A stretch of DNA of 64,000 bases from Ciona intestinalis (GCF_000224145.3 NC_020172.2:678023-742022), one strand, 5' to 3'. Counted from the first letter of the stretch, positions 12,499 through 24,600 are shown. Numbers and translations are program-made. The notes: generated by a model not told the origin, from the sequence alone.

Positions 12499-12640
12499 TT
12501 TTTTCGTCATATTTGATAGTAAACAAAGGACGTTCAAAGAATTATAAAACCGTATTCTCAGGACTCCGTTGTTATTTGTTTAAAAAATGACCATGGTAGT
12601 ATGTGGCAAAGGTGTTCCATCTAGCCCCACAGTACTATAT
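12499..12640 (+). mobile_element. MITE copy lacking its left end
   Basis: Starts in the CGTCATATTTGATAGTAAAC interior and ends GCCCCACAGTACTATA. It lies head-to-tail with the copy before it. Confidence 0.75.
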
Positions 12641-12745
12641 AGTGAATGTTTCCTTTGTTACTCTTTTTATAACACGACCAGGATATTTAGATATTATGTG
12701 CTGAAGTTGTTCTATCATCTATTTTACCTCACAGTACTATATAGT
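12641..12745 (+). mobile_element. MITE remnant ending in a duplicated junction
   Basis: Contains the ACACGACCAGGATATTTAG interior and ends CAGTACTATATAGTGAATG, a 24-bp string also found at the end of the preceding copy. The pair therefore looks like a local tandem duplication, not a separate insertion. Confidence 0.65.
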
Positions 12746-12889
12746 GAATGTTTCATATAGCTTTGTAACCAAAAAAAGGTTTAAATGTACACGGAGCAAA
12801 ATAGCGATTGTCGCACAATTTAATGCCTCGCGTCCAAGCACGAAGCACCTTGGGCAATAGGACAGTACACGCTACAACCTTTTCTCTCG

Positions 12890-12897
12890 TATAAAAG
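12890..12897 (+). promoter_or_regulatory. TATA box of ABM copy 1
   Basis: TATAAAAG lies in a block conserved between the two copies (GCCTCGCGTCCAAGCACGAA upstream, GTGACGCGG just downstream), about 165 bp before the usable ATG. Confidence 0.8.
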
Positions 12898-13055
12898 TGA
12901 CGCGGCAAAATCAAACTCGGCATTTTGGTTCAGTTTGTTGTGGTTTAGTGCTGCTTTCAATCGACGTTAAGTAACGAATCGGAAATCCTTGTCACTCCTA
13001 AAATTGCATTTTGATTCAAGCAGTTTTTTAAAATACAGGAAGAATTCTGCAAACC

Positions 13056-15433
13056 ATGGTAAGTTCAATATTGTAGGCCTAAAGCATACTACGTATTTTC
13101 AGTTGGGTAATAATTACGTAATAGTGGAGTTACTAAGAGTACTAGCAATTTTGACCATCGTACTGTTTACGCCACTGCATTGAAGCGCCATGCGAATGTC
13201 ACAACGCAAGTGAATCTAATCACTGTCTACACAGCATAATAAAGTAAAACCATATTTATTACCAAGGTAACGTCAAAAACCATTCAAGATTTGTTCACCA
13301 TTGCTGAAAAAAAAAAAATTTATTAAAGCAAATGTTATAACTCTTAGTTTTAGTTGACCATTAGTGTAAATATTAATGGAGATAATTTATCTTTCCAGGC
13401 AAGAGCCAGTTCCACAGTTGCACCTTTGCCAGATCGAGTGTATTTGTTCAATTACTTTGAAAAACCACCAATAGATGATTCATTGTTTAAAGACGTTTGG
13501 AGCAAAGGAGCTGTCTATCTTAAAAAATCAGATGAATTCGTGTCCACACATCTGCATAGTAATAAGGACCCTAATGCAAAGTAAGATATATTTTTTAACA
13601 CAACAAGTTGGCTCTTCTATGAGATAAGTTGTTTTTTAGAATTTTGCAGTTACATTAATTTTCAATGCTAAATAAACAACTGTACATATACACTATACAG
13701 GTTCCCATGGATAAACTTTGCAATCGCTCGTTCTCCCAAAGTAACATTCTTAAATCCCGACGATTGGTGGAAAAATTACATGGTAGAAGTTCAACAACAT
13801 AAGCTTGTTGCATGCCCAGGTCTGTAGCGACAATTTGTTTAATGTGGAACCACCATGTATGAATGTCCAGTCTAGGGCTTACCTATCACAAAAATAGCCT
13901 ATAAATAAAGTTATAAAAGTACAATTTGAATAAACTTTATTTTGTAGTGGGACAACAAGAGTTTTTTTACAAGGGTGCTAATTTTATACGCCTCTTGCCT
14001 TTATGGTGATTGTGTTTTGAATTATTTTTTTTTTAGTATTGATTAAAACTTAGACAACCCTTTAGTGTTGCTGTCTTAAGTAAAGTGATATGAGAGTAAA
14101 ACTTTTTTCCCAAGGATGCGCTCACCCACAATGATAGCAGCATACTTCACAATAGTAGTCCATCAACTTGCATTTATTTTCCAGCTGGTTACAGAGAAAT
14201 CGGTAGTTACAAGGGAAATGCATTGGTGGCTGATGATAAAATGCCGCCTTCTGATTCATCAAGGTTCTTTATAACAGCAGTTAAAGGTAGAGTTATAGGG
14301 GCATATCAACAAAAAATAAATTTGTATATGAATAGAAAATAAAGATGCTCGAATGTGATCTAAACGTACCACCAAAATTGAAAAAAGCTGTGCACAAGTT
14401 TCTGTCTAATACTCTAATCATTCATGTCAAGAGATGTATATATATATATTAAATAACCCATACCCATCTAAAACTCTATCCAGCCAATGCAGAGGCTTCT
14501 TTGGATTGATTTGTCTATAGTTTGTTTTATGTAAGCCTTGAACAAGAGATAAAGTATGTTCTGTATGGGACACGTACTTTGGAAATGCGCACCAAGGTAC
14601 CTGGAATTTATGCAAAATTTGGCCCCATACCTTCAAAGCTAGCATTGCATTAAATGTCCATTATTTACTTATCACCCTATGGTTGAATTTAGTTGGTCGG
14701 GGAATAAGCGAAAATGATTTGGAATCGAACTGGAAGGAATGGACAGGTGCTGACTTTTTGCATGGAAAGATTGAAACTTCAAACATTGGTGACAGCCACT
14801 TTTATAAGGTACCTGAAAACATACTTTTATACAGCAGAGAAGGCATTAATGATTAGTCACAATAATGACTTTTAATTAATGCAGTGTAAAAAATCCATGG
14901 TTAAGCTGCCCACTCTCCAAATAAACTTCCTACATCATATGATTCTACACCAAACATAATACAATGGTTAGGACTTCTTAATCTTATATCTTCTTACATT
15001 TATATTATTATACACCAGGCATAATGTACAATATTTAAGAGCTGTATTTGTGCAGCAAAAGTATCGTTCCCGCCAACACAATATGGCAGGACGGTAGGTC
15101 AATATTCTAAACACCCAACTGGTTTTGCATTTATGTGGCTGGTACAATATTTCTTATCAGCCCTACCGTTATTTGGTAAAGTTTAAGAAACAACAGTTGG
15201 TTCTGTCTAAACATATGACGATGGGTGGATCTATAATATTGTAATAAATGTTTTAAATACAGAGATTCATGATGGCGCCCAAGTTTCAGTATACAGTCCG
15301 CACAGAAGTTAACAATATGGATGATGCCACTGGTCATGAGATTGCCAAAGCAGCCAATGAAAGAGCAGGAAAAGAGGGCGTGGAGACAATCACGGGATTT
15401 TGCAACGTTGAAATTTCAGTGAAAAAAGCATGA
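13056..15433 (+). CDS. ABM-fold protein, copy 1 (start codon shifted, short form)
   Basis: Exons: 13056-13058 (ATG only), 13399-13580, 13701-13819, 14185-14286, 14693-14808, 15263-15433; 230 aa. Residues ~12-100 resemble the ABM superfamily ferredoxin-like fold: RVYLFNYFEKP, FVSTHLHSNKDP and a following FPWINFA match the bacterial pattern VSTRLHxxxDPxxxFxFVN. The C-terminal half (FFITAVK, KFQYTVRTEV) may be a second, diverged half. Function is unknown; ABM domains are used in small-molecule oxidation and haem chemistry. The position matching the ATG of copy 2 reads TTG and is followed in frame by TAA, so translation must begin at the last ATG of exon 1, which has an ideal context (ACC before, G after). 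The 15 residues that precede that Met in copy 2 are therefore absent. All splice sites look functional and the frame is open. Confidence 0.82.
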
Positions 15434-16009
15434 GTAAGACATAAAGTCAGTTTCGAAAGCTAAAGTTGCACTCTTCTATATTCTAGAAAAAAAAACTTAT
15501 ATTCATACTTGCCACAGAATTAACACTACCTCATATGTGGCACAATACTAACACTACCTATATCGACTAATTGGTCTAAACATTACTTGTATCTACTAAC
15601 TGATGTAGCTGAAGTCGTAAAATAATGTGAAGTTTAATTGCATCTCGTTACTGCGATAATATAGTACACTCACAAAATATATTTTACTGCATTGTCGGCT
15701 CAATGGAAGTTGAAAAGTTAAACAGCGAAAAATCACTTTTTAGTGAATGGGTAAAATAAAATAGTATCAGACGGAAGTTAACAATAGTCAGCTTGAAACA
15801 CAATGAAAAACACAGATGTAAATATGTGTGAAAAAAGATTGGGTGTTAAGTTTATGATATTCCTTTATTTTAAATCAGGAATTATCTCACTAGTTGCAAC
15901 AATTCATACATTGTTTTAACGACGCCTATAATTGTGGTGTTTAAAGTAACCCATACAATAGCTGACTATACCAGATTAGATTGATGCGTATGACTCGCAT
16001 GATACGTAC

Positions 16010-16208
16010 TAAGGTAAGGTGGGGAGAAATGAGACATCTTTTCATTCTATTTTCTCGTTCGATTTAGTAGTATACCAGGAATATTCAAAGGATTATTAAA
16101 CCGTATCCTCACGACTCCCATAGACCGTTGTTATTTGTTTAAAATGCGATCAGGATATTGGGATATTATGTGCTTCTGGTGTTCCATCTTCCCCCACCCT
16201 ACTATATA
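16010..16208 (+). mobile_element. MITE copy with an empty site in the sister duplicate
   Basis: The flanks GATACGTACTA and TCTTGACC correspond to the continuous left-unit sequence GATACGTACTAGATCTTCACC at about 9865-9885, so the borders of this insertion can be read directly. Confidence 0.88.
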
Positions 16209-16704
16209 TCTTGACCCTATTAATACGATTTGAAACTTTTGCCATCTTGGAAATTTCACTACATCCGATCACGATGTCTTATTATAGTTCACATTCTTTC
16301 GAACTCTGTTTCGTTTAGCTTTAAAATCCATTGGTCATTTACGAAATTTTCTTCTGTGCTGTATATAAGAGCAAATAATTACTAAGTGGTTTGGGCACAT
16401 TTTTGATAAATTAAGAGATACGTTCTAACGAGTGACCTGCTCCGTCACGCGAGAATATAAGTTACATTGCTTCATAAGAATATCCCGCGTATCCTGAAAC
16501 TTTTGCGCCCTCTCATAATGGTGTAACAATACTAGTAATTATTGTAGAGCCCGTGGGTGATTGCCCGCGCCTGATTAAGTATGGCGTCTCTTACCGCATT
16601 CTTGGCACGCGATCGTAACACCACGTGTTGGCTGGTTGGTTAACCAGACTGAAAGACTGGCATTCTCTTGATTAGATTGTACTGGCCGGACGCATTTGTT
16701 ACTA

Positions 16705-16904
16705 TATAGTAGAGTGGGGGAATAAAGATGGGACACCTTACCACATAATATCCAAATATCCTGATCGTGTTTAAAACAACTAACAACGGTCTTTCGGAGT
16801 CATGAGCATACAGTTTAATAATTCTTTAAATGTTCTTTGTTTACTACCAAATATGACGAGAAAATAGAATGAAAAGGTGTCCCATCTCCCCTCACCCTAC
16901 TATA
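16705..16904 (-). mobile_element. MITE copy, reverse orientation
   Basis: TATAGTAGAGTGGGGG to CCCCTCACCCTACTATA, with a reversed interior. It resembles the 10219-10416 copy and may be its counterpart in the other duplication unit. Confidence 0.85.
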
Positions 16905-17022
16905 CCGGGTGTACCTGATTTTATACGAACTAAATAAATAAGTAACAATAGTGATTACCCTCTTGTATCAGTATTTGCCTGTTTGTTTTTTTTTGTAGTT
17001 TGCTTGATAATAGCAAAGATCA

Positions 17023-17145
17023 TATAGTTGGAGGGGGGAGATGGGACACATTTTTATTTTCTTGTCCTTTTTAGTAGTAAACAAAGAACATTCGAAGAAT
17101 CATAAAATCGTATACTCACGACTCCCGCAGACTGTTGTTAACTGT
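17023..17145 (+). mobile_element. MITE copy lacking its right third
   Basis: The left end TATAGTTGGAGGGGGGAG and the AAACAAAGAACATT block are present. The sequence passes into the ABM promoter flank before the right end. Confidence 0.78.
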
Positions 17146-17281
17146 TATAGCTTTGAAACAAAAAGATGTTAAAATGTACACGGAGCATAACAGCGATTAT
17201 TCCACAAATTAATGCCTCGCGTCCAAGCACGAAGCACCTTGGGCAATAAAGAGGGTACACGCTACAAGCCTTTTTCTCTCA

Positions 17282-17289
17282 TATAAAAG
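17282..17289 (+). promoter_or_regulatory. TATA box of ABM copy 2
   Basis: TATAAAAG sits in the same conserved block as in copy 1, 115 bp before the ATG. Confidence 0.8.
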
Positions 17290-17403
17290 TGACGCGGTAA
17301 AAGTAAACTCGGCATTTTGGTTCAGTTTGTTGTGGTTTAGTGCTGCTTTCAATCGACGTTAAGCAACGAATCGGAAATCCTTGTCACTTCTGAAATTGCA
17401 TAA

Positions 17404-20400
17404 ATGATTCAAGCAGTTTCTAAAAACACCGGAAGAATTCTGCAAACCATGGTAAGTTCAATATTGTAGGCTTATAACAAGCTTCTAGTTTTATTTAGTC
17501 AAATACGTAATATTAGAGAAATAGTAACGTATATTTTGCAAATGTTAGGTATAACTCTAAAATATTCTGTTTTGTTACAAGACCTTTGTCTGAAATCTTG
17601 CGGTTTTAAAATTGTCCGTCGTACTATTTATGACGTCATTGATTGCCCGCAATGGCAAATGAAGTGATTACCATTCCGCCAACAGAGCATAATAATTTAA
17701 AACTGTAAAAAAAACATTTATTACCAAGTTGGTAACGTCAAAAACCATTTAAACTTTGCTGAAATACACTATTGCTGACCAAACATATTTGGTAAACCAT
17801 ATGTACAAACTTATAAAGCTAAAAAATACACATGGGACTATACAAAGAAGACAGAAAATTTTTTCCGCTAGAGGCGGTTATTATTTAAATTAAAAAATAC
17901 GGAAAAACGAACAAAACAGCACTACAAAGTGTTAATAAGTGTAAAACAAATTAATTAAATAATAAAAATAGCTTTCTAAATACATAAAACACTAGTAAGA
18001 ACATATTTCCCACATTAGGTCGGTTATATACGCTCTTTCGTTGTGTTTACTGTCGTCGAGTCTGTGGTGTAGCGGTTTGTGTGCGGTCGTAAACTCTCTT
18101 TGTTTCATTTTTACCGGGTTCGAGTCCCGCACAGTGGAATACTTTTTTTTATATTTTTTTCAAGTTTTTTTTGTTTGACGAGTTTGGGGTTAGGAGTTAG
18201 GGGTTAGTGTTAGGGGTTAGGGGTTAGTGTTAGGGGTTTATATCTTATGTGTATAAACCGTGAAACTAACTGCTCCCCATAAAATAGAGAAACGAATTTG
18301 TCATCGCCTCCTAGCAGAAAAAATTTTCCGTCTTCTCTGTATAGCTCCATGTAAAAAATACCTTTTAAATATCTTAATCTGAGCAAAGTCAACAGAGTTG
18401 TCATACTGTCATAGTTTGATCAATTCCTAACTGATGTGGAGCTTTTGCTACTAGAGTATGTAAAGTATGTGTCCTTGGTTAAGAAACTTATGAACAATTG
18501 CATCCATTTAATGGTCATTGATTGGTTTCAAAATATCATCCTTCAAAATTAATTTATCATTTTACTGCATGTGCATGCTTGGTAACAGATAAACAGTCAC
18601 AAGGTTAATAAAAAGGGACACTCCAATACTGGTAATTCTTCTTTGCACATGATTGTAAATATTAATAGAGATAATTTATCTTTCCAGGCAAGAGCCAGTT
18701 CCACAGTTGCACCTTTGCCAGATCGAGTGTATTTGTTCAATTACTTTGAAAAACCGCCAATAGATGATTCATTGTTTAAAGACGTTTGGTGCAAAGGAGG
18801 TGACCATGTTAAAAAATCAGATGAATTCGTGTCCACACATCTACATAGTAATAAGGATCCTAATGCAAAGTAAGATATATTTATTACACAATACAAGTTG
18901 GCTCTTCTATGAGATAAGTTGTTTTTTAGAATTTTTGCAGTTACAATAATTTTCAATGCTAAATAAACAACTGTACATATACACTATACAGGTTCCCATG
19001 GATAAACTTTGCAATCGCTCGTTCTCCCAAAGTAACATTCTTAAATCCTGACGATTGGTGGAAAAATTACATGGTAGAAGTTCAACAACATAAACTTGTT
19101 GCATGCCCAGGTCCCCACAAAATAGCTTATAAATAAAGTAATAAATTACAATTTGAATAAACTTATTTTTAAACGGGACAACAATAGTTGTTTTTACAAT
19201 GGTACCTAATTTTATATACCTCATGTCCTCATACCTGTTTATGATTTACTGCATATGGAACTAAATGTTGTTGGGGATTTTCAATTATATTTTTCAGTAT
19301 TGGCTTAAACTTAGACAACCCTTTAGTGTCGACTGTCTTAAGTAAAGTGATATGAGAGTAAAACTTTTTTCCCAAGGATGCACTCACCCACATTGATAGC
19401 AGCATAAAACACCAACTTGCATTTATTTTCCAGCTGGTTACAGAGAAATCGGTAGTTACAAAGGAAATGCATTGGTGGCTGATGATAAAATGCCGCCTTC
19501 TGATTCCTCAAGGTTCTTTATAACAGCAGTTAAAGGTAGAGTAAAGGGGCATATCAACAAAAAATGTAGCCTATAGGTATTTAATAACCGATATACTAAA
19601 ACTCTGTCCAGCCAATCAGGGGGATTCTTTAAACTGATCAGTTTATGGTTTATAGTTTCATGCAAGCCTTGGACAAAAAAATAAAATGCAACTATTCTAT
19701 TAAAGGTGATGCCCACCTGTAATTTGCGCCAAATTTGACCCCATACCTGCTAAATACAGCATTGCATTTAAAGTCTGCTGCAATACTGCTAATAAAGAGT
19801 TACCACCATTACTGTTAACTAATCACCTTGTGGTTGAATTTAGTTGGTCAGGGAATAAGCGAAGATGATTTGGAATCAAACTGGAAGGAATGGACAGGTG
19901 CTGACTTTTTGCATGGGAAGATTGAAACTTCAAACATTGGTGACAGCCACTTTTATAAGGTACCTGAAAACATAGGCACCAAACGTTTATACATGCAGGA
20001 AAGGCATTAATGTTTGGACACACTACTGTTAATTAAAAGCATTATTGTTTTCAGTTATAATAACTATTGTTTATACTGCTTTTGATTAATGCAGTGTAAA
20101 AAATCCAGAGTTAAGCTGCCCAACCTTTAACTAAGCTCCTTACATCATATGATTCTGCACCAAACATAATGCAACGTTAGGAGCTGTATTTTTACAGCAA
20201 AGGTATGGTTCCCGCCAATAAAGTAGGAATGGATGAATGAAATTTTTTTGTCTTTTCGGTCACATATCGAAGAACAAGAGATTTGACAAAAGCAAAAATA
20301 TGAGTAGTAATGGTAAAACAACAGTTGTTAAAACACGCTTATTGATAAAAAAGAGAGAAATAATGTTTTGGATAAAAGGCGTGATCGTTACACCTTACAG

Positions 20401-20769
20401 ACGATACAATGTCAAAATTAAATAAATACCATTTAATTAAGCATATTAAAGCTCTAATTATCTTAAGAACAGAACCTGTACAGTAGGGAAGGTAAATATT
20501 CTAAACACCCAACTGATTTTGCATTTAAAGTGGATGGTACATTAATTCTTATCAGCCATACAGTTATTCCAGGTATTGTAACAATGTTCCTATTACAGAG
20601 ATTCATGATGGCGCCCAAGTTCCAGTATACAGTCCGCACAGAAGTTAACAATATGGATGATGCCACTGGTCATGAGATTGCCAAAGCAGCCAATGAAAGA
20701 GCAGGAAAAGAGGGCGTGGAGACAATCACAGGATTTTGCAACGTTGAAATCTCAGTGAAAAAAGCATGA
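17404..20769 (+). CDS. ABM-fold protein, copy 2 (full-length form)
   Basis: Exons: 17404-17451, 18688-18869, 18992-19110, 19434-19535, 19844-19959, 20599-20769; 245 aa. The exon sizes after the first (182, 119, 102, 116, 171) are identical to copy 1. Exon 1 adds MIQAVSKNTGRILQTM, which is basic, has no acidic residue and could form an amphipathic helix, as expected of a mitochondrial presequence (inference). The ABM-like part differs from copy 1 in one helix: WCKGGDHVKK replaces WSKGAVYLKK, so copy 1 is closer to the family pattern there. Intron 1 is about 0.9 kb longer than in copy 1. Intron 3 has a weak donor (GTCCCC). The promoter block matches copy 1. Confidence 0.85.
18060..18138 (+). 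mobile_element. tRNA-like segment (SINE head or tRNA pseudogene) in intron 1 of ABM copy 2
   Basis: An A-box-like TGGTGTAGCGG and a perfect B-box GGTTCGAGTCC (18117-18127) are spaced as in a tRNA, but the acceptor ends pair only over five positions and no clean anticodon arm is visible. A T-rich stretch follows. It is unrelated to the main SINE family of this window. Confidence 0.55.
18185..18239 (+). repeat. Short interstitial telomere-like array
   Basis: About nine units of GGGGTTA, GTGTTA and TTAGGGG type resemble degenerate TTAGGG repeats. They lie 50 bp after the tRNA-like segment within the extra intron sequence of copy 2. Confidence 0.75.
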
Positions 20770-21686
20770 GTAAGACATAAAGTCAGTTTCAAAAGCTTAA
20801 GTTGCACTCTTCTATATTCTAGAAAAAACCATATACTCTAACACTACCTATATTGACTAATCGGTTTAAACATTACATATCTACTAATTGGTGTACATGT
20901 AGCTGAAATCGTAAAATAGTGTGAAGTTTAATTGCATCTCGTTACTGCGATAATATAGTACACTCACAAAATATATTTTACTGCATTGTCGGCTCAATGG
21001 AAGTTAAAAAGCGAAAGATCACTTTTTAGTGAATGGGTAAAATAAAATAGTATCAGACGGAAGTTAACAATAGTCAGCTTGAAACACAATAAAAAACACG
21101 GATGTAAATATGTGTTAAAAGAGATTGGGTATTTAGTTTATGATATACGTTCATTTAAGATTGTAATGTAAGATTTGTGAATAAAAATACACCAACTAGA
21201 ACAGACATACAGAAGAGATGATTGCTACAGCTGTATTAATAGTGAGAATGGTGAACAGTGAAAAGTGACAAAAAATAAAAGGATGAAAAAGTTGGTTTTA
21301 TATGAGCTTAGTGCCTGATCACTTATTTTTCAATTTGTTTAAAAAAATTTGTTTAAAAAAGCCACCAAATTTTTTTAAATTATTTAATTTGTTATGAAAA
21401 CAGCACCAAATTTTCTAATTGAAGATTTTTCCAATGACTGGCGGTAAACATACACATAAAATATTGTGTGTATAATAAGGCTACTTGAAGGAGAAGAGCT
21501 AAAAACGACGCAAGTAAAAAGAAACAACTGGTATTCTAAATTGCAGCTTATAAAGATATCGATTTTTTGTAAAATAACTTAAAAGAGTATGGTATAAAAA
21601 TAGCACAAAAGTATATTTTCTAAAAATAACTTCGGTTAGTAAGTTCGTGGCAAAATTTGATGCAAAACTTGATTGAACCAGTTTGT

Positions 21687-24600
21687 TCAAGTTTTGCTAG
21701 GTTCTTTGTTTTCTGGGAAGAGCTCCATGGCTAATTGTGTTCTAGATGCGAGGCCTTCAGCGTTACTACGTTCACAACGGTCAAAGATTTCCTGGCCATT
21801 TCTCTTGTTGCAATTCCTGGGTAAGAGTGATTTTTAGCATTGCATATTTATAAAGGATTTTTATTCGACAACCTTAATGATATAGGTCTAGCATACAACT
21901 TATTTTAAAAAGTAAGCGTAGAATGAACAATAGGTGTAGGGTTGGCAATAGGACACTGCTTTTGTCAACTTCAGTTTTTAAGGATAAATAATGGACATTA
22001 TCTGGCATTGTGGCAAAGTGGTTTGCGCGCCTGCCTGTAACCCAGAGGTAATGGGTTTAAGCCTCACCGTTGCTACTATTGTGGGTGTTTTAACGAAAAT
22101 TGCTCCAACCCATTGGTCACTCATGGGTTGTCCAAATTAACAGCCATACATAAAAAACCCAAAACAAATAATCACTCACAAAGTAACATACATGGTCACT
22201 TGTAAGCTGGCACAGGGTGTATGAAATAAAACACCTACGCCATAGGTTAAAACGACTGTCATTTTCCAGCCATGCAAGAATAAAGTAAGTTACATTCATA
22301 ATAAAGAAAAATTGAATACCTGTGCACATATCTTCGTGTGAGTTGTGGTTCTACCGCACGAAACACATGGAGTTGTGAATACTTAATCATGATGTCGTAC
22401 ACCTCTAACGTGTCAACCAGGTCACTTAACTGTCGGTTAAAAACTTTGATTACTAAGCGACCTATAAAACATTTTGCATTGAAATTGTATTTGCTTTCAC
22501 ACACACTAAAGCTTTGGTAAACTATAAAATTTTGCACATTTATTTTTGTGCCACTACCACATAAAAAATTAGGAATTAAAGGACTTACAGACTCTTTGCT
22601 GTCTTCGGCACTGACAGTGGCGGCCATTTTTGTTCTCGAAGCCATGTAGTCAGAGTTGTAGAAACAAACTTCATCAAATGAATACAAATCAAAATGTCCG
22701 TTGGAAGGCTTAATGTCAATCTGTTCAGGTACTTGACCATTCTGTTTTTAAAAAAAATGGAACTTTAAAAATGTTGTAAAAGGAGGATATATATATGTTA
22801 ACGCCTTGGTATGTTTTCTTGAAAAAGATCTAAGTGACTAAATGCTTTGTAAAATATGCTGTTTTTAGAGGGGTATATAGGTGTAAAGTAAAAAAAAGGC
22901 CAACAAATTTTTTTTTGAAAAATTTTAATAGTTAAGGCATTTCAGCCCAATTTTTGTATCGGTGAGGTCCTGGAATTTAAGCCAGATTTGGCCCATTACC
23001 ACAATATCACAGCCGTATAGTAGGGGTATTAAAATGCGTTTATGTCATGAAAGAAAATTTCACTTATAAATAAAGTATTTGACCAACCTGGAAAATAATC
23101 TGTGGGTTGTACTGTGAGAAGGGGATCGGGAAAAATACTTGCCAACCTGAAAAAAGTACAAGAAACAAAATATTAGTCATTACATTTTAAATATTACAAT
23201 TAATATTTTTGATATTTTTTGTGTTTTCCCTATTGGTTATTGGCTTAGAATTTTTTACAAAAAAATAAACTTTTTGTGTGACACTGTAAAACTTAAGATG
23301 ATTTTATTGCAAAATACATGTGTGTCTACTGTCTAGTAATTATTATACATACCTGGAATGGCATTCATTCTACATCGGTTCAGAAAGTTTGTATTCATGT
23401 TAGCTGCCACACTTGTTAAAAGGAACAAACTTTCTGTTGGATATTTCTTAGCAACGATATCCATTGTTTTTAACTGTGTTAAAATAAAGAAGTGTAAATT
23501 TTAGATTTTTAGATTCAATTGTACTAAAATGGTTCATGTTTTATTTCCTTTTATCATCCCATTTGGTAGTAGACAAAAGATATTTCAGAATTGTATAATC
23601 TTATCCTCTCCACTTCACAATAGGGAAATATGGGATATTATCTTATTATCTGCTATTATTTTACCCCAGTACCCCACAACAATCCCACATAAAGGTGGTT
23701 GTACACAGTATCCGGCGTGTGAATTCGCATGCGATGTCATATGCAAACACATTACCGAGTTCCGCATGTGGCAGCGAAATCCGGACAAAACAGACAAAAC
23801 GGACGAATTCCGGATACTGTGTACACTGTACAGCCACTTTTACCATATTATATGTGAAATATTGTTAACTGTAATTAGCTAGTACATACATACTGATACA
23901 TACATACACCTCTCACCTGTGAAGGAACTTCAGTTTTAATGCTAACCCAGGGAATCAATTTTCCTTCTTTCCCATCTTTCTTATAACGCGCCTAAAACAT
24001 ATGTAACTGGTTTTACTTTAGTTTCAGAGTAAAAAATACCAGTAAAGTAAAAATACCAAAAATGCGACGCAAAAAAAAACACTTTGAATAAAACTAAATA
24101 CACCAAAGCTAATTTTGACCCAAAGGCATTCTTAACTTTAACATTATTGGGGTGAATTACATTGTTACCAGTTTTTAAACCGTTTTTACCTCGTAACTTT
24201 GCAAAAGTTGTTTCTGCTCAGCAAATATATCATCTTGATGAATACGTTGCGCAGTTTCAGGGTCGTACACGAACACAATGTTTAAAGCGACATTTTCATC
24301 ATTGTTTAAACAAACCTAAAAATACATTTTTTTTATTTTGAAACATTTTGGCTAAGGATTAAACAGCTGAAAGATTGCTAGAACACTTTGATGACTCATT
24401 AGAGTTATAGAAAAAATTCATAGCCTATTTTAGACATTTTTCATAAAAAATTGATAGGATTTTTTACATAATGGAGATTGGTAGAACACTTTTCGTTAGG
24501 GTTTGGACTTTTGGAGACAAAAAGAATTTATGTTAATTTTAAATATTTCTCATTAAAAAAATGGTTTGCTGGGTAAAACGTAGCCTAATCTTAGTTTAAT

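Larger units (their letters stand above)
9067..12804. other. Intergenic, repeat-rich stretch between the sushi gene and ABM copy 1
   Basis: No supported gene. From 9721 it belongs to the left duplication unit. It holds MITEs, a GCGTCATTTTTGT minisatellite, a SINE piece and an assembly gap. The stretch 9385-9588 is GC-richer than its surroundings and looks like part of an unclassified repeat. Confidence 0.7.
9721..15868 (+). repeat. Left unit of a direct tandem duplication (ABM gene copy 1)
   Basis: The unit aligns by eye with 15869-21148 at its 5' end (TTTAAATC followed by a shared TTTTAACGACG), across 9960-10200, through the promoter, all six exons and most introns, and through the 3' flank ending in a TTTATGATAT block. 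It is longer than the right unit because it carries extra MITEs between 10.2 and 12.7 kb. Confidence 0.85.
15869..21148 (+). repeat. Right unit of the tandem duplication (ABM gene copy 2)
   Basis: Homologous to 9721-15868. It has a MITE at 16010-16208 where the left unit is empty, and about 0.9 kb of extra sequence in intron 1 (about 17800-18600) containing a tRNA-like segment and telomere-like repeats. Confidence 0.85.

Noticed and set aside
22259..22687. 142-codon minus-strand ORF taken as one exon
   Set aside because: It reads through a real CHPF intron; only 22589-22741 and 22320-22429 are exonic by homology and splice sites.
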